64,000 nucleotides of DNA from Kiloniella spongiae (GCF_001026905.1 NZ_LAQL01000008.1:232619-296618), one strand, 5' to 3'. Shown: positions 53,021 to 62,525, counted from the stretch's first letter. Made by a program: numbers and translations. Notes: generated from the sequence alone by a model not told the origin.

Positions 53021-53698
53021 TTATTCATTTAGTTTTTTTAACTTATTGGCACCTGTTTTTAAGCACCCATAATAATAATCGTTAAATCCAGCCAATTTCA
53101 TAAGGTCAAATACTTTTTGCATATCATATTTCACACGGTGCAACTGAAAAATACCCTCAGTAAATGTAGCAAAGGCTGCACGAGGATCTCCGTCTCTTGG
53201 TTGACCTACAGAACCTGGGTTGCAATATGTTTTGTTGCCAAATTTATGTATTGATTGAACGTGTGTATGACCTGAAACAAACACCTCTCCTTCAAGGCGA
53301 TCAAAATAGGTTTGGTTAGGGCTTAAATATTCATCGATAGGGTTATCCCAGCCACCATGAACCATTTTAATATGACCAACCCTTAAGTGTATCGGCAACG
53401 CTTTAAGCCAATCGCGATTTTCCTTATCAATCACTCTTTTCTGGTATTCTAGGCAATCATTTACGCTTTTCGATCTTAAACAAAATCCACCCCCAGCCAT
53501 ATACCAATCATGATTCCCCATTACCGATGGTATTTTTCTTTTTCGCAGTTCGTTACAGCACTCATTAATCTGACTATAATATCCAACTGTATCACCCAAA
53601 CAGTAAATATCAGTAATCCCTAAGTTATCCAATTTTGATAACACAGATTTTAAGGCTTCAAAGTTACCGTGAATGTCAGAGATAAATGCTATCGTCAT
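53021..53698 (-). CDS. Calcineurin-like metallophosphoesterase
   Basis: This 225-residue enzyme has all five metal-binding motifs of the MPP superfamily: SDIHGNFEAL, LGDTVGYY, VMGNHDWYM, KMVHGGWDN and SGHTHVQS. These bind two metals for phosphodiester or phosphomonoester hydrolysis. It resembles the YfcE-type group, with a compact size. I start it at the ATG at 53698. A further upstream ATG (53713) adds five residues and lies deeper in the preceding gene. The overlap with the ATP-grasp gene is 23 bases, so they are co-translated. It may remove a phosphate from a sugar or lipid intermediate of the cassette. Confidence 0.88.
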   Translation of the reverse strand: MTIAFISDIHGNFEALKSVLSKLDNLGITDIYCLGDTVGYYSQINECCNELRKRKIPSVMGNHDWYMAGGGFCLRSKSVNDCLEYQKRVIDKENRDWLKALPIHLRVGHIKMVHGGWDNPIDEYLSPNQTYFDRLEGEVFVSGHTHVQSIHKFGNKTYCNPGSVGQPRDGDPRAAFATFTEGIFQLHRVKYDMQKVFDLMKLAGFNDYYYGCLKTGANKLKKLNE

Positions 53699-54653
53699 AA
53701 AAAACATACTCATCAGTATAGCGAACAGCCCGGCCCATTCTAAGTATTGGTTGGGTTTGTTCCTGTTTTTCGAGAAAATAATTTACTGCCATCTCACTTT
53801 CATTATAGCCAAAAGCAGTACGAATAGATGTTGAGGATGATATACGAGGATTAATTTCAAGTAACTTAATAGATTCACCGTCTTTACGAAATTGAAAATT
53901 CGTAGGACCAACAGGTTTCAGTAACCAACAAAGCTCAGAAATAATTTCTGCAAAATCGTCAGAAGAGATTACTTCTGCTTTTTCAGTAAATCCATCTTTT
54001 GACAACTTACGACGCAATGTAATAGCCCCCACATACCCTCCTCTACCATCACAAAAAGCGGCGGTCGTATATTCGTCCTCATCAGTTCCCACAAGTTCTT
54101 GCGCCATAAATTGTTCACCAATTTCTTTTTTAACCTCAAGAAACGTTTTAATATCAGTAATCTTTTTTACGCCCTTAGAGCCAAACCCTTCTCTTGGCTT
54201 GAGAATAAAAGGCAAGCCAAAGCTTTGCTCCAGCTTGATAAAATCTCGATCAAGGGAACTCCGGATTACACAGGGTAATCCTGATTGAACCAGCTTGTTA
54301 TAAAATACCCACTTGTCTTTACATAACTTAACGAGTTCAGTCGTATTGATTAGAGGGAAAGCACCAGATTGGATAATATCTTCTACATGTAAAATCCATT
54401 TATACACATCAGCTTCAATACCTGGTATGATCATATCTACATTATATTTATCGATCGTATCCAATAACCAATCCAAGTAAGATGGATCATTTGTAGCAGG
54501 GGCTTCTATAAAAAAATCGCAAAAACCTGGGGCCACAGAATCACAATAAATAGATGTACCAATCAGTTTGTATGTACTCTTAGCTTGTTGTAACGATCTT
54601 AAAATTCCATAGCCGACAATACCACTGGCACCAGATACAAGTATCGTCCTCAA
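53676..54653 (-). CDS. ATP-grasp ligase, carbamoyl-phosphate-synthase-like
   Basis: This protein has about 325 residues. The N-terminal domain has a glycine-rich strand (ILVSGASGIVGYGILRSL) and an NVDMIIPGIEAD segment. The ATP-grasp core has LPFILKPREGFGSKGVKKI (ATP-binding Lys and Gly-rich loop), AQELVGTDEDEYTTA and the metal-binding LLEINPRISSSTS. Such enzymes join a carboxylate to an amine through an acylphosphate. I start at TTG (54653) behind GGGAG. A longer frame from 54674 lacks a ribosome site. It may add an amino acid or acyl group to a sugar. Confidence 0.83.
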   Translation of the reverse strand: MRTILVSGASGIVGYGILRSLQQAKSTYKLIGTSIYCDSVAPGFCDFFIEAPATNDPSYLDWLLDTIDKYNVDMIIPGIEADVYKWILHVEDIIQSGAFPLINTTELVKLCKDKWVFYNKLVQSGLPCVIRSSLDRDFIKLEQSFGLPFILKPREGFGSKGVKKITDIKTFLEVKKEIGEQFMAQELVGTDEDEYTTAAFCDGRGGYVGAITLRRKLSKDGFTEKAEVISSDDFAEIISELCWLLKPVGPTNFQFRKDGESIKLLEINPRISSSTSIRTAFGYNESEMAVNYFLEKQEQTQPILRMGRAVRYTDEYVFYDDSIYL

Positions 54654-54733
54654 ACCAGTTCTCCCATAAGACAAATCTTAGTCAAAATGCAATGAATTGT
54701 AGATACTAACATTATAGAATCTTTTTAATTCTG

Positions 54734-55468
54734 CTATACACTATTTGGATCAATAGAGATTTCGGCCAATAATCCACAAGAAAGCTCTGGATAATCAATC
54801 CCTAGAGTACACAATCCTGCTATTATTTTATCATCTAAATTCAAGGATAGCATTTGGCTCGTCGTTAAAGGTTTCAAATAAAGTCCCTCCATAATGTCGA
54901 CTTTAAAACCTGCATTTTTAATTTCAGATGCAAGAGTTTCTACCGTATAATACCTTTGGTGGCCTGATATATGATCAAAGTCAGATAACGTTTTAACATC
55001 ATCTAATAAGCCCGCGAGAACACCAAGCCTTCGGTTCATAACAGCCGCATTCGGAACAGCAATAAATAACTTTCCACCCGGTGCTAGATATTGTTTGTAA
55101 CGAGTTATAATTTGTTTTGGATCATCAACATGTTCAAGAATAAACCCCATGACAATTACATCAAATTTTTCGTCAGTATCAAATTCTTCAAAATAGGTTT
55201 CGATTATTTCAGCTGAGCAATCAGGGTATTTCTCATGAAAGTTATCAATAACGGCAGATGATCCATCAAGGACAAGATAGCGATCAAAGTTTTCAGAAAA
55301 AATATTTGCAGTATGTCCATGCCCTAATCCCAGTTCCAAAAGGCTCTTAGCATCGGCACATCGGGCCATGATCCTTTCAGGATACCACTTCAAAATTATT
55401 CCGTTATCAAAATCATACAAATTTCCTCCATTATAAATTTCAATGTGAGTATCTAATTTATTAGCCAT
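54734..55468 (-). CDS. Class I SAM-dependent methyltransferase
   Basis: This 244-residue methyltransferase has motif I as SLLELGLGHGHTANIFSENF, YLVLDGSSAVIDNF, then VIVMGFILEHVDDPKQIITR and GGKLFIAVPNAAVMNRRLG. The C-terminal region with GHQRYYTVETLASEIKNAGF is shared with the enzyme at 50256. Both belong to the Methyltransf_23-like group common in O-antigen and capsule loci. It is followed by the ATP-grasp gene 80 bases on. Confidence 0.83.
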   Translation of the reverse strand: MANKLDTHIEIYNGGNLYDFDNGIILKWYPERIMARCADAKSLLELGLGHGHTANIFSENFDRYLVLDGSSAVIDNFHEKYPDCSAEIIETYFEEFDTDEKFDVIVMGFILEHVDDPKQIITRYKQYLAPGGKLFIAVPNAAVMNRRLGVLAGLLDDVKTLSDFDHISGHQRYYTVETLASEIKNAGFKVDIMEGLYLKPLTTSQMLSLNLDDKIIAGLCTLGIDYPELSCGLLAEISIDPNSV

Positions 55469-55518
55469 TATCTATTATCCTGTTTACATATTTCCTCGAA
55501 CTACCCGCATCTTACATC

Positions 55519-56217
55519 TTAAATTAACTCATACTCTCTTAGCATAGTTTCTTTAATCAATTCCCTTGAATTGAACATCAAAATATCAACAATTGACAAT
55601 CCAGCAATAAAAGGAGGGGTGAATTGAGAGTATGAATTTAATTTGGGTGATAGAAACTTCAGAGCAATCCCTCTCTCATTAAAATCATCGGAAGAATAAA
55701 GGCTCTGTCCACCGATAGCATTAATATAGGTTTTTGCACCTACCGCATTACAAAAAGAAAAAATTTTACTCTGTTTCTTTAATGAATGATCGATGTCAAC
55801 GCTCGAAGATTTTGTAATCTCAGTACTCACTTCAAGAACAGAGCATATTTTTTTGATAGAATAATAAAGAAACTCAAATAAATTTTCTTCGTTGTGATTA
55901 ATAATACCTTCAACCAAAGAGAATGTTTGATTAAAATAAGGAGCCATTGAATAAGCTCCTTTTATTTGATTGAGAAGTTTTTGCCTATTAAAACTATCTG
56001 CAATTCTCCGATCACGTATATCAAGATAATCAGATTGCTTTTTTAACGGTAAAGAAAAAGTAAAATCTTTACCATTTCTAAGTAAGCGATTTCTATTAAT
56101 CCATCCCTTTTTTGTATACTGAATATTATCATAAAGTATAAAAATATCAGCAGACTGTATTAGCTGAAAATATCCGATATAGGGAAGAAAATAAGGCTGC
56201 ATGATCGCAAGCTTCAT
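55519..56217 (-). CDS. WbqC-like family protein
   Basis: This 232-residue protein matches the WbqC family: MKLAIMQPYFLPYIGYFQLI, ADIFILYDNIQYTKKGWINR, NGKDFTFSLPLKKQSDYLDI and INAIGGQSLYSSDDFNERGI. The conserved pattern near the start suggests a nucleotide or sugar binding site. WbqC-like genes occur in O-antigen and modified-sugar clusters, and the biochemical activity is not settled. It lies 14 bases after the glycosyltransferase gene and 50 bases before the methyltransferase. Confidence 0.85.
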   Translation of the reverse strand: MKLAIMQPYFLPYIGYFQLIQSADIFILYDNIQYTKKGWINRNRLLRNGKDFTFSLPLKKQSDYLDIRDRRIADSFNRQKLLNQIKGAYSMAPYFNQTFSLVEGIINHNEENLFEFLYYSIKKICSVLEVSTEITKSSSVDIDHSLKKQSKIFSFCNAVGAKTYINAIGGQSLYSSDDFNERGIALKFLSPKLNSYSQFTPPFIAGLSIVDILMFNSRELIKETMLREYELI

Positions 56218-56231
56218 CCCTAAAATTCTCC

Positions 56232-58580
56232 TTATCTCTCACTATCATCTAGCGTGATATGATCAACGTTGTCACCTTTACAATATCGTTTCCACATTAC
56301 GTCCATAGCCCGTTCAAGAGAAGCACATACTTTCGCTCCACCACCAGCAACTTCTGTTAAGAAAAAACTTCGTAATTTCAGGCGATTTTCCTCTAATACC
56401 GCCATATTATTCGCCGCCCAAACTGCACGTTCAATATATTTTTCGACGGAAGAAACAATCATTTCCTCTTGCCCAAAAAACTTAAGTAAAGAAGTACCAA
56501 TATTCTCGTGAAATGCGCGCCCCTTCGTTAAGGAAACAAAGCTTCGCCCCATATAAAAAAGATCTAACGATGTCGACGCTCCATTATACGGAAAAGGATC
56601 CAACCCAAGATCAAACTCATTTATTTCTTCAAGGTAAAGCAAGAAATCAGAACGAGTTCTCAAAATCAACCGTCCCCTTTCCACCCCCAAATCATCAAGA
56701 CATTCATAAAAGTCGTTTGTAAAATCATCTTCATCCAGACGGTTGATTTTCAGCATTAGTTTAGAGTTGGGTACCTGTTGTAAAATTTGTCCCCATGCTC
56801 TCATGCACTCAGCAGTAACCTTTCCAGCCCGGTTAAAATTGGCGAAAGTAATAAAACCATTTTCTTTGTACGGTAATTTCTTGGACTCTATTTTCTCTGC
56901 TCCGGGACGAACACTATAGCTCGTACAACCTGCAATATGAGCAAGCTTCTCTGAGAAGAGATCTTCGTGTTCCAATGGTACAGAAAAGGGTTGTGAAATA
57001 TAGTAATCAATACTGTCCAGTCCAGTTGTCGCCGGATACCCAATATAACTAGCTTGAACTGGAGCCGGCTTATAACTCAACGCCCTCAAACGGCCACCCG
57101 CTGTATGTCCAGATAAGTCAATAAGGATGTGAATCTGATCATCAACAATTTGCTCACATAGTTCCTTATCTGACAAATTAGAAACATCCCTGATTTTGTC
57201 GCAAACTTTCTCTATTTCAATTTTAATTTTCCCCGAAGAATCATCTTCTCGTGGTTTTTGCGAATAAAGAAAAATATCATATCTATCTCGATCATGATGT
57301 TGTGCAACAGGCAACCAGTAATACGCAGCAACATGATCACCAAAATCTCCCGAGATATAACCAATACGAAGTTTCTTTACCTCATTAGTATTAAACTTAT
57401 AAGCCTGAACTCGCTCATCGATTGGGATAGCATGTTTACTTTGCCATAATCGCGCTTCCCTTAAATGATCTTCAGGGCTACTATTTTTTTCATGCAAGAT
57501 CGTGAACAATAGATTACTATGAAAATCCTCTCTGCTTGGAGCGAGTTCCATTGCAATGCCATAACATTCTTTGGCTTTTTCAATATTTCCTTGAAAATTA
57601 TAGCCAAACCCTAAATTATTAAACGCTAGATAATATTCAGGATCATGCCCTAGACATTCTAAATAATATTCTCGAGCTTGATCAATTTCGGTAATCCCCT
57701 GGTAAGAATTTCCACAGTTAAAGAGCACCTCAGGATCATCGGGATCTTTCTCAAGGGCCTTTTTTAAAATATCAATTGCCAGACCATGAATATTTAAACG
57801 CCCAAGTACTGCACCATACAACTTTAACACAGGAAGGTAATCTGAGTTTATTTCATATGCTTTAGCCGCAAATTTTAAAGCAGCATGTAATTTAGAGGTC
57901 TTATAGGATATCAAAGACAACACATAGTAGTCTTTTTCTGGTTCGTAGGATTGATCAATATCCTTTCCTAAGAATGCAACAGCTTCACTTTCACGACCAA
58001 GGCGAATTAAACAAGAGGCAAATCCAGTTCTCACATCGCTATCACGAGGATGATCAAGAAGTAAGCTTTGATAATACGCAAGTCCATCAGTATCATACCC
58101 TAACTTTGAACAACACTCTCCTGCACGCATAATAAGTGTTTTATTTTTTGGCCTCAGTTCCAATGCCGCTGAATAAGCACCTAGGGCGCTTTCATACTCA
58201 CCAAGGAAATAAATTGAATTACCAAGTTGTTCTTGCCCCTCAAAAAAATCGCGCTTGAGCTCTACGCACTTAGACAAGCATTCAACAGCTAAATTATCTA
58301 ATTTATGTTGTTGAAAAAAAACACCAAAATTATAATAATCGGTGTATCTTGCAGACGATAGTTTGAATAAATTATCGAATTGTGCACGAAATGAGCTTTC
58401 GTCGCCTTGAAGTAGCGCCTCAATAGATTTTACAAATAAAAAAACAGGATGTTTATTTTTTTTCTTTAAATTTATTGTCGCAATTTCAAATGCAATATCA
58501 AATTGCTTATTCATCATATACTGCAAAGCATCATCTGCAGCTCTTTCAACTTTATAGTTGAATTTCTTTCCTTGCGCCAC
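56232..58580 (-). CDS. TPR-GT41 glycosyltransferase (O-GlcNAc-transferase-like), probable flagellin modifier
   Basis: This 782-residue protein has an N-terminal half (about residues 1-390) with eight or more TPR-like units (ALGAYSAALELRPKNKTLIM, DPEVLFNCGNSYQGITEIDQ). The C-terminal catalytic region (about 405-770) has RIGYISGDFGDHVAAYYWLP, HILIDLSGHTAGGRLRAL, QASYIGYPATTGLDSIDYYI, FDLGLDPFPYNGASTSLDLF and GTSLLKFFG. These are GT41 hallmarks, the catalytic His region and UDP-binding Lys region among them. GT41 enzymes modify Ser/Thr of proteins. The gene begins with GTG, 171 bases downstream of the fliS stop, and the window shows no other obvious protein substrate, so flagellin glycosylation is a reasonable inference. 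Confidence 0.85.
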   Translation of the reverse strand: MAQGKKFNYKVERAADDALQYMMNKQFDIAFEIATINLKKKNKHPVFLFVKSIEALLQGDESSFRAQFDNLFKLSSARYTDYYNFGVFFQQHKLDNLAVECLSKCVELKRDFFEGQEQLGNSIYFLGEYESALGAYSAALELRPKNKTLIMRAGECCSKLGYDTDGLAYYQSLLLDHPRDSDVRTGFASCLIRLGRESEAVAFLGKDIDQSYEPEKDYYVLSLISYKTSKLHAALKFAAKAYEINSDYLPVLKLYGAVLGRLNIHGLAIDILKKALEKDPDDPEVLFNCGNSYQGITEIDQAREYYLECLGHDPEYYLAFNNLGFGYNFQGNIEKAKECYGIAMELAPSREDFHSNLLFTILHEKNSSPEDHLREARLWQSKHAIPIDERVQAYKFNTNEVKKLRIGYISGDFGDHVAAYYWLPVAQHHDRDRYDIFLYSQKPREDDSSGKIKIEIEKVCDKIRDVSNLSDKELCEQIVDDQIHILIDLSGHTAGGRLRALSYKPAPVQASYIGYPATTGLDSIDYYISQPFSVPLEHEDLFSEKLAHIAGCTSYSVRPGAEKIESKKLPYKENGFITFANFNRAGKVTAECMRAWGQILQQVPNSKLMLKINRLDEDDFTNDFYECLDDLGVERGRLILRTRSDFLLYLEEINEFDLGLDPFPYNGASTSLDLFYMGRSFVSLTKGRAFHENIGTSLLKFFGQEEMIVSSVEKYIERAVWAANNMAVLEENRLKLRSFFLTEVAGGGAKVCASLERAMDVMWKRYCKGDNVDHITLDDSER

Positions 58581-58751
58581 CTGACCCCCACACTTTAATT
58601 TTCATAGATGCATCGTAAAAATGTCAATCTAAGATTTTACGCCATATCTGTATAGTGGAGATAAGAGTATATCTGATCAAAATAAATGTCTCATTAAAAC
58701 TCACAAGTCCGCAACTAAAAAATTACAAAGAAAATTGCACTTTCCTTATAT
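58581..58751. other. Gap between fliS and the glycosylation cassette
   Basis: This 171-base AT-rich gap has no obvious terminator hairpin and no sigma-54 element. It may carry a promoter for the cassette, or read-through from the fliS run may supply it. Confidence 0.4.
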
Positions 58752-59228
58752 TTACACGCTGAATGAGGCACTTGATGGGGGAATACTCTTATCATTTGAA
58801 GTTGAAACATCACTTGAACGTCTCTCAACTTCTCTTACGGGTTGAGAACCTTCTCCGACTTGCTCCGCAACAGAAGTCCAAGTTTCTTTCATATTCTTTA
58901 GACTGACTAAAACATCTTCAAAAACAGGCTCTGGATTTCGTGAATTGGCCTGCATCATTCTCATAAACAGGCTGTCATAGAATTCATGAAGCATTGGGGA
59001 AACGTCTCCCCCATTCTCAAAATCCAGTTGCCCCTGCAAACCAATAATAATTTTGGATGCTTTATCAATCGCGATAAATCGTGCCTCATAATCTTGTTCA
59101 TCATGTGCCCGCTTGGCCTCATTAATCAAGCGAATTGCCCCCTCATATAACATGATGATCGCCCTGAGCGGACTTACATTTTTGGAAGCTTGTGAGTATG
59201 CATTTGCGCCATAGGGATTAGGATACAT
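58752..59228 (-). CDS. fliS: Flagellin export chaperone FliS
   Basis: FliS keeps flagellin unfolded before export. The 158-residue protein starts YPNPYGANAYSQASKNVSPL and has RAIIMLYEGAIRLINEAKRA, DKASKIIIGLQGQLDFENGG and YDSLFMRMMQANSR. The tail is longer than the usual 125-135 residues and Ser/Glu-rich. An AGAGGGGTGAT site precedes the ATG. It lies 13 bases after fliD. Confidence 0.93.
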   Translation of the reverse strand: MYPNPYGANAYSQASKNVSPLRAIIMLYEGAIRLINEAKRAHDEQDYEARFIAIDKASKIIIGLQGQLDFENGGDVSPMLHEFYDSLFMRMMQANSRNPEPVFEDVLVSLKNMKETWTSVAEQVGEGSQPVREVERRSSDVSTSNDKSIPPSSASFSV

Positions 59229-59241
59229 AGATCACCCCTCT

Positions 59242-60930
59242 TTAACTTTTACTAGCATTGGCTTGTGCTTCAAGCTGCTTTCTCATCGCATCGGCTTGTG
59301 CCAACACTTGCTCCAATCGGGAATATTTTTCGATTAAGAAATTACGTGTAAGCTCTAATCTAGCATCAATGGCAACAATTTTTTCATTCAAGTCTTTACT
59401 CGCGTCAGCAATCTCCAGCAATCGCGTCGAAAGTTGCCCAGATCCGGGTTTAACAAAATCGTCAATTGAATGGAAAAAATTTTCTGCAATACCATAAGAT
59501 GTTTTTACTTCAATCGTTTGCGCCCCGGTACCCGGTGTACCAACAAACACCATTGTCATTCCTTCGAAAGCAGTACCAACCTTTCCTTTTAATGTATTAC
59601 CGCTAATATCAAAAACATTTCCTTGTCCTGTTACCGATGCCCCAGTGATATTCCCACTTCCGTCAATGCCATCTATAACAAGAGAAAAATCATCGACATT
59701 AATTGCTTTGGTACGGGAAATAACCGCCAATCGCGTATCGTCTGGCTTAAAGGTAAATTCAAAAACACTTCGCACGCCATCAAGGTTGGTCACTAAAGCA
59801 TCATCAAGCTTTGTACTATCCACAACTAGCTTATTGTCATCATTAAGCTCAACCCCCATGAGGGCAAGTGTATTAATTTCACCACTATCCACGCCTTCAG
59901 CACCTGTACTTACAATTCCGCTGAGCGCTCGTTCAACTCGCCTTAAAATATCATCTCCAAATAAGGCAGGTTTTGAAGAGGAAGAAGAAGAAGGGTCATA
60001 ATTACGTTGTTGTTTAACAAGATCCCTCAAAGTATTATACGTTTCAACAAATTCATTAATTGCGGTTTTAATGCCACCTAGATTATTGTTTATCTCAACT
60101 TTAATTTTGTTACCAACTTCGGCCTTATATAACTGAATTGTAACACCATCTATCACGTCCGTAATATTATTGGTGTCACGTTCAATAACTGTGGCGATAC
60201 CATCCACCTTAATCTGCGCTTTGTTTCCTGCTTGCAGCTCACTCAGGACAGCCCCATCACCAAAAGTACCTAAAAAATTACCTGCACCTGAAAGTGTAAT
60301 CGCCTTACCAGTTTCTTCTGCTGTCATGACCATACGGAAATCGTTATCGCCAACTTTGATAACTGACGCTCTTACACCAGTATCATTTGAGACACCATTA
60401 ATAGCACCAGCAATATCATTTAAAGACATATCAGCTGTAATTGTAATATCTTTTGACGTACCACCTGTTAACCCGAGTGTGATTGTATCGGTAACACCTT
60501 GGGCAGCTGTCGAATCAACAACAGTGCCAGAAGAAATTTTATTAGCTGTTGCAATTTGTAAAACTTCAATTTCATACACACCTGCTGCGGCAGAATTCGT
60601 GGAGGAAACACCAAGAATACTCGTTGCAGCTGTCGTAGTTGACGAGGTTAGAAAGGCGGATTTTGCTTCAAAAATATTGTTATCGCGTCCACTTAAACCT
60701 GGAGGATTACGCAAACCATTTAAAGAATTTCGTAAAGATGTCAGAAGCGTATTAAGTTCGCCATAAGCTTTTGTCTGAACCTCATTATTGCTAATCGTGC
60801 TTTCCATTCTCACGGCCGGAAGGCGCTTAGCCAATAATGTTGCTTCGACAATTGCGTTGGTATCAAACCCGGAATACTGACCAGTAATTCGGGGGGACCC
60901 GTTAACGTATGTTAAAGTTCCAGCTTCCAT
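59242..60930 (-). CDS. fliD: Flagellar filament cap protein FliD
   Basis: FliD caps the filament and helps flagellin assemble. I start at ATG 60930, behind GGAG, giving about 562 residues. The TTG at 60942 gives a longer frame without a good site. N-terminal GQYSGFDTNAIVEATLLAKR and EVQTKAYGELNTLLTSLRNS match FliD. The middle has KAQIKVDGIATVIERDTNNI and AINEFVETYNTLRDLV, and the end has STRLLEIADASKDLNEKIVA followed by a coiled Glu/Arg-rich tail. It lies between flaG and fliS. Confidence 0.93.
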   Translation of the reverse strand: MEAGTLTYVNGSPRITGQYSGFDTNAIVEATLLAKRLPAVRMESTISNNEVQTKAYGELNTLLTSLRNSLNGLRNPPGLSGRDNNIFEAKSAFLTSSTTTAATSILGVSSTNSAAAGVYEIEVLQIATANKISSGTVVDSTAAQGVTDTITLGLTGGTSKDITITADMSLNDIAGAINGVSNDTGVRASVIKVGDNDFRMVMTAEETGKAITLSGAGNFLGTFGDGAVLSELQAGNKAQIKVDGIATVIERDTNNITDVIDGVTIQLYKAEVGNKIKVEINNNLGGIKTAINEFVETYNTLRDLVKQQRNYDPSSSSSSKPALFGDDILRRVERALSGIVSTGAEGVDSGEINTLALMGVELNDDNKLVVDSTKLDDALVTNLDGVRSVFEFTFKPDDTRLAVISRTKAINVDDFSLVIDGIDGSGNITGASVTGQGNVFDISGNTLKGKVGTAFEGMTMVFVGTPGTGAQTIEVKTSYGIAENFFHSIDDFVKPGSGQLSTRLLEIADASKDLNEKIVAIDARLELTRNFLIEKYSRLEQVLAQADAMRKQLEAQANASKS

Positions 60931-60981
60931 GTCTCGCTCCAAATAAAAAACATAGTTTTATCAATGCAAGATGCATTCCAA

Positions 60982-61389
60982 TTATGCTTCTGTATCCAGA
61001 TTAACATTAGTTAAGGACGGCAAACTTGACTGTTTAGGGTAGTTACCCAACATCGTCTTACTTGGGAATTCAGAAATCACAGCGTTATTATTTTCATCAA
61101 TCAAACGAACAACCAAGCGACCAGATTCACTATCTCGATAAGTCACAATGTTTGATGATAACTGCGATGCAGCGGCAGCTGTAGTATCAACAGCTCCATT
61201 CAAAACAGGCTGGCGTTCAACTGAAGCACTTGATGATTGCGCTGTTTTTGCCTCAATATTTTGCGGGACATTGACAACAGCTTGAGCAGCACTGACGTTA
61301 ACAGAACTTAATTTTGAAACGCCAGTGCTCGAAGAAGAAACCTTTGGAACAAGCTGAGTAGGCTGCCCTGAGACAGTTACATCAGACAT
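60982..61389 (-). CDS. flaG: FlaG-like flagellar protein
   Basis: This 135-residue protein has a low-complexity Ser/Val/Ala-rich N-terminal half. The C-terminal FlaG block has VTYRDSESGRLVVRLIDENN, here beginning IVTYRDSESG, then NNAVISEFPSKTMLGNY. FlaG affects filament length in several bacteria and usually lies before fliD. An unusually purine-rich site (GAGGAGGAGG) precedes the ATG. Confidence 0.88.
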   Translation of the reverse strand: MSDVTVSGQPTQLVPKVSSSSTGVSKLSSVNVSAAQAVVNVPQNIEAKTAQSSSASVERQPVLNGAVDTTAAAASQLSSNIVTYRDSESGRLVVRLIDENNNAVISEFPSKTMLGNYPKQSSLPSLTNVNLDTEA

Positions 61390-61432
61390 CGGACCTCCTC
61401 CTCTTTCCTAAATTAAAAAAATCACTTTTAAA

Positions 61433-61464
61433 GAAGCCGTGGATACCTAAATACTCACGGCTTC
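61433..61464 (-). terminator. Terminator after flagellin 1
   Basis: GAAGCCGTG and CACGGCTTC form a 9-base stem with a 14-base loop. On the minus strand it is followed by a T-rich stretch with seven consecutive T. Confidence 0.8.
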
Positions 61465-61480
61465 CGACTATTATACGAAT

Positions 61481-62293
61481 TTATTGAAGAACTCTCAATA
61501 GAGACTGTGGTATCTGATTGGCCTGCGACAAGGCAGAAACTGCCGCCTGGGTCAGAACATTCGCAGTTACCAGCTTACTTTGCTCAGCCGCAAGATCAAC
61601 ATCTTTAAGCTTCGAGTTCGCAGCTTCGATATTTTCAATAGAAGTTGCAACCTGCTGACCACGCGTTTCAAATCGAGAGATCAACGCACCGACAGTAGCA
61701 CGACCAGTCGCAATCGTATTAATACGAGCGGTAACGTTCGTAAAGGCAGTTCCTGCAAGCGCAGCGGACGAAACACTACCACCAACAGCAGCAACGTCCA
61801 CAGTGGATAAATCAGCAGCGATATTATTCACCACACCTGCTGCACCAAGACCAACGAAGAAATTTTCATTGAAAGTTCCGTCAATCAAGGCGTCACCATT
61901 AAAGGTCGTTGTCGTCTCAATCCCAAGAATCTCTGCATCAAGAGCTAAAAATTCAGCATTGATATAAGCACGCTCGGTATCTGTCACGGAACCGGACAAG
62001 GACTGTGAAGCCAATGCTTTCATACGTTGAAGTACATCACTCACACGCGCCAGCCCACCATCAGCAACCTGAAGGATCGAAGCCGCTTGAGAAGCGTTTG
62101 TTGCCGCCTGCTTAAGGGCAGTAACATCACCAGTCAACTTAGTACTAATCGCAAGGCCTGCCGCATCATCAGATGCACGCACGATTCTAGAACCAGAAGC
62201 AAGTTTAGCTACTGATGTCGAAGCTGCCATTGAGTTATTGTTGAGAAAACGAATTGCAGAGTTTGCTGCGGTATTTGTACCAACTACAGGCAT
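61481..62293 (-). CDS. Flagellin (copy 1)
   Basis: This is a filament subunit of 270 residues from the ATG at 62293. The N-terminal D0/D1 region has MPVVGTNTAANSAIRFLNNN and LASGSRIVRASDDAAGLAIS. The C-terminal D1/D0 region has RGQQVATSIENIEAANSKLK, DVDLAAEQSKLVTANVL and ends in LRVLQ. The middle (about 130-190) is short, so the outer D2/D3 domains are missing, as in many alphaproteobacterial flagellins. An in-frame extension of 49 codons upstream is the conserved leader, not coding. Ser/Thr residues in the middle could carry the glycan. It is about 90 percent identical to copies 2 and 3 by eye. Confidence 0.95.
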   Translation of the reverse strand: MPVVGTNTAANSAIRFLNNNSMAASTSVAKLASGSRIVRASDDAAGLAISTKLTGDVTALKQAATNASQAASILQVADGGLARVSDVLQRMKALASQSLSGSVTDTERAYINAEFLALDAEILGIETTTTFNGDALIDGTFNENFFVGLGAAGVVNNIAADLSTVDVAAVGGSVSSAALAGTAFTNVTARINTIATGRATVGALISRFETRGQQVATSIENIEAANSKLKDVDLAAEQSKLVTANVLTQAAVSALSQANQIPQSLLRVLQ

Positions 62294-62420
62294 AACATTA
62301 TTCCTTCTACTTGAAGTATATTTAGCTAAACCCTTCCTGAGTAAAGCCACTTTTAAAGGCCGCCTTCTTGGCAACCTACTATTCCACTCCTTCCTAGGCC
62401 GGAATAGTTTCGCTGAAAAC
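62294..62420 (-). repeat. Conserved flagellin leader, copy 1
   Basis: This 127-base leader is closely matched by the leader of copy 2 at 63386-63512. On the transcript strand it contains five GGA motifs (62302-62304, 62335-62337, 62383-62385, 62388-62390, 62392-62394), all kept in copy 2 although bases around them differ. The first overlaps the ribosome site AAGGA. It is a likely 5' untranslated control region. Confidence 0.65.
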
Positions 62421-62525
62421 ATTACTAAATACATTTTCAACTACTTATCATACACTAAAGACAAAAGATTAAAAATTAATTAATATACGGAAATATCATA
62501 ACGAGTAGCACTTAAGATAAATAAA

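Noticed and set aside
60170..60766. 198-codon frame antisense to fliD
   Set aside because: It is long but Ser/Val/Pro-rich and has no family signature. fliD on the other strand is certain.
62294..62440. In-frame N-terminal extension of 49 codons on flagellin 1, and 27 codons on flagellin 2
   Set aside because: Flagellins begin at MPVVGTNTAANSAI with a good AAGGA site. The extension is basic, unlike any flagellin, and is better explained as an untranslated leader that happens to lack stops.
62469..62483. TTAA-N7-TTAA in front of flagellin 1
   Set aside because: It lies in a run of almost only A and T, where this pattern arises by chance. No counterpart with exact spacing is found before flagellin 2.
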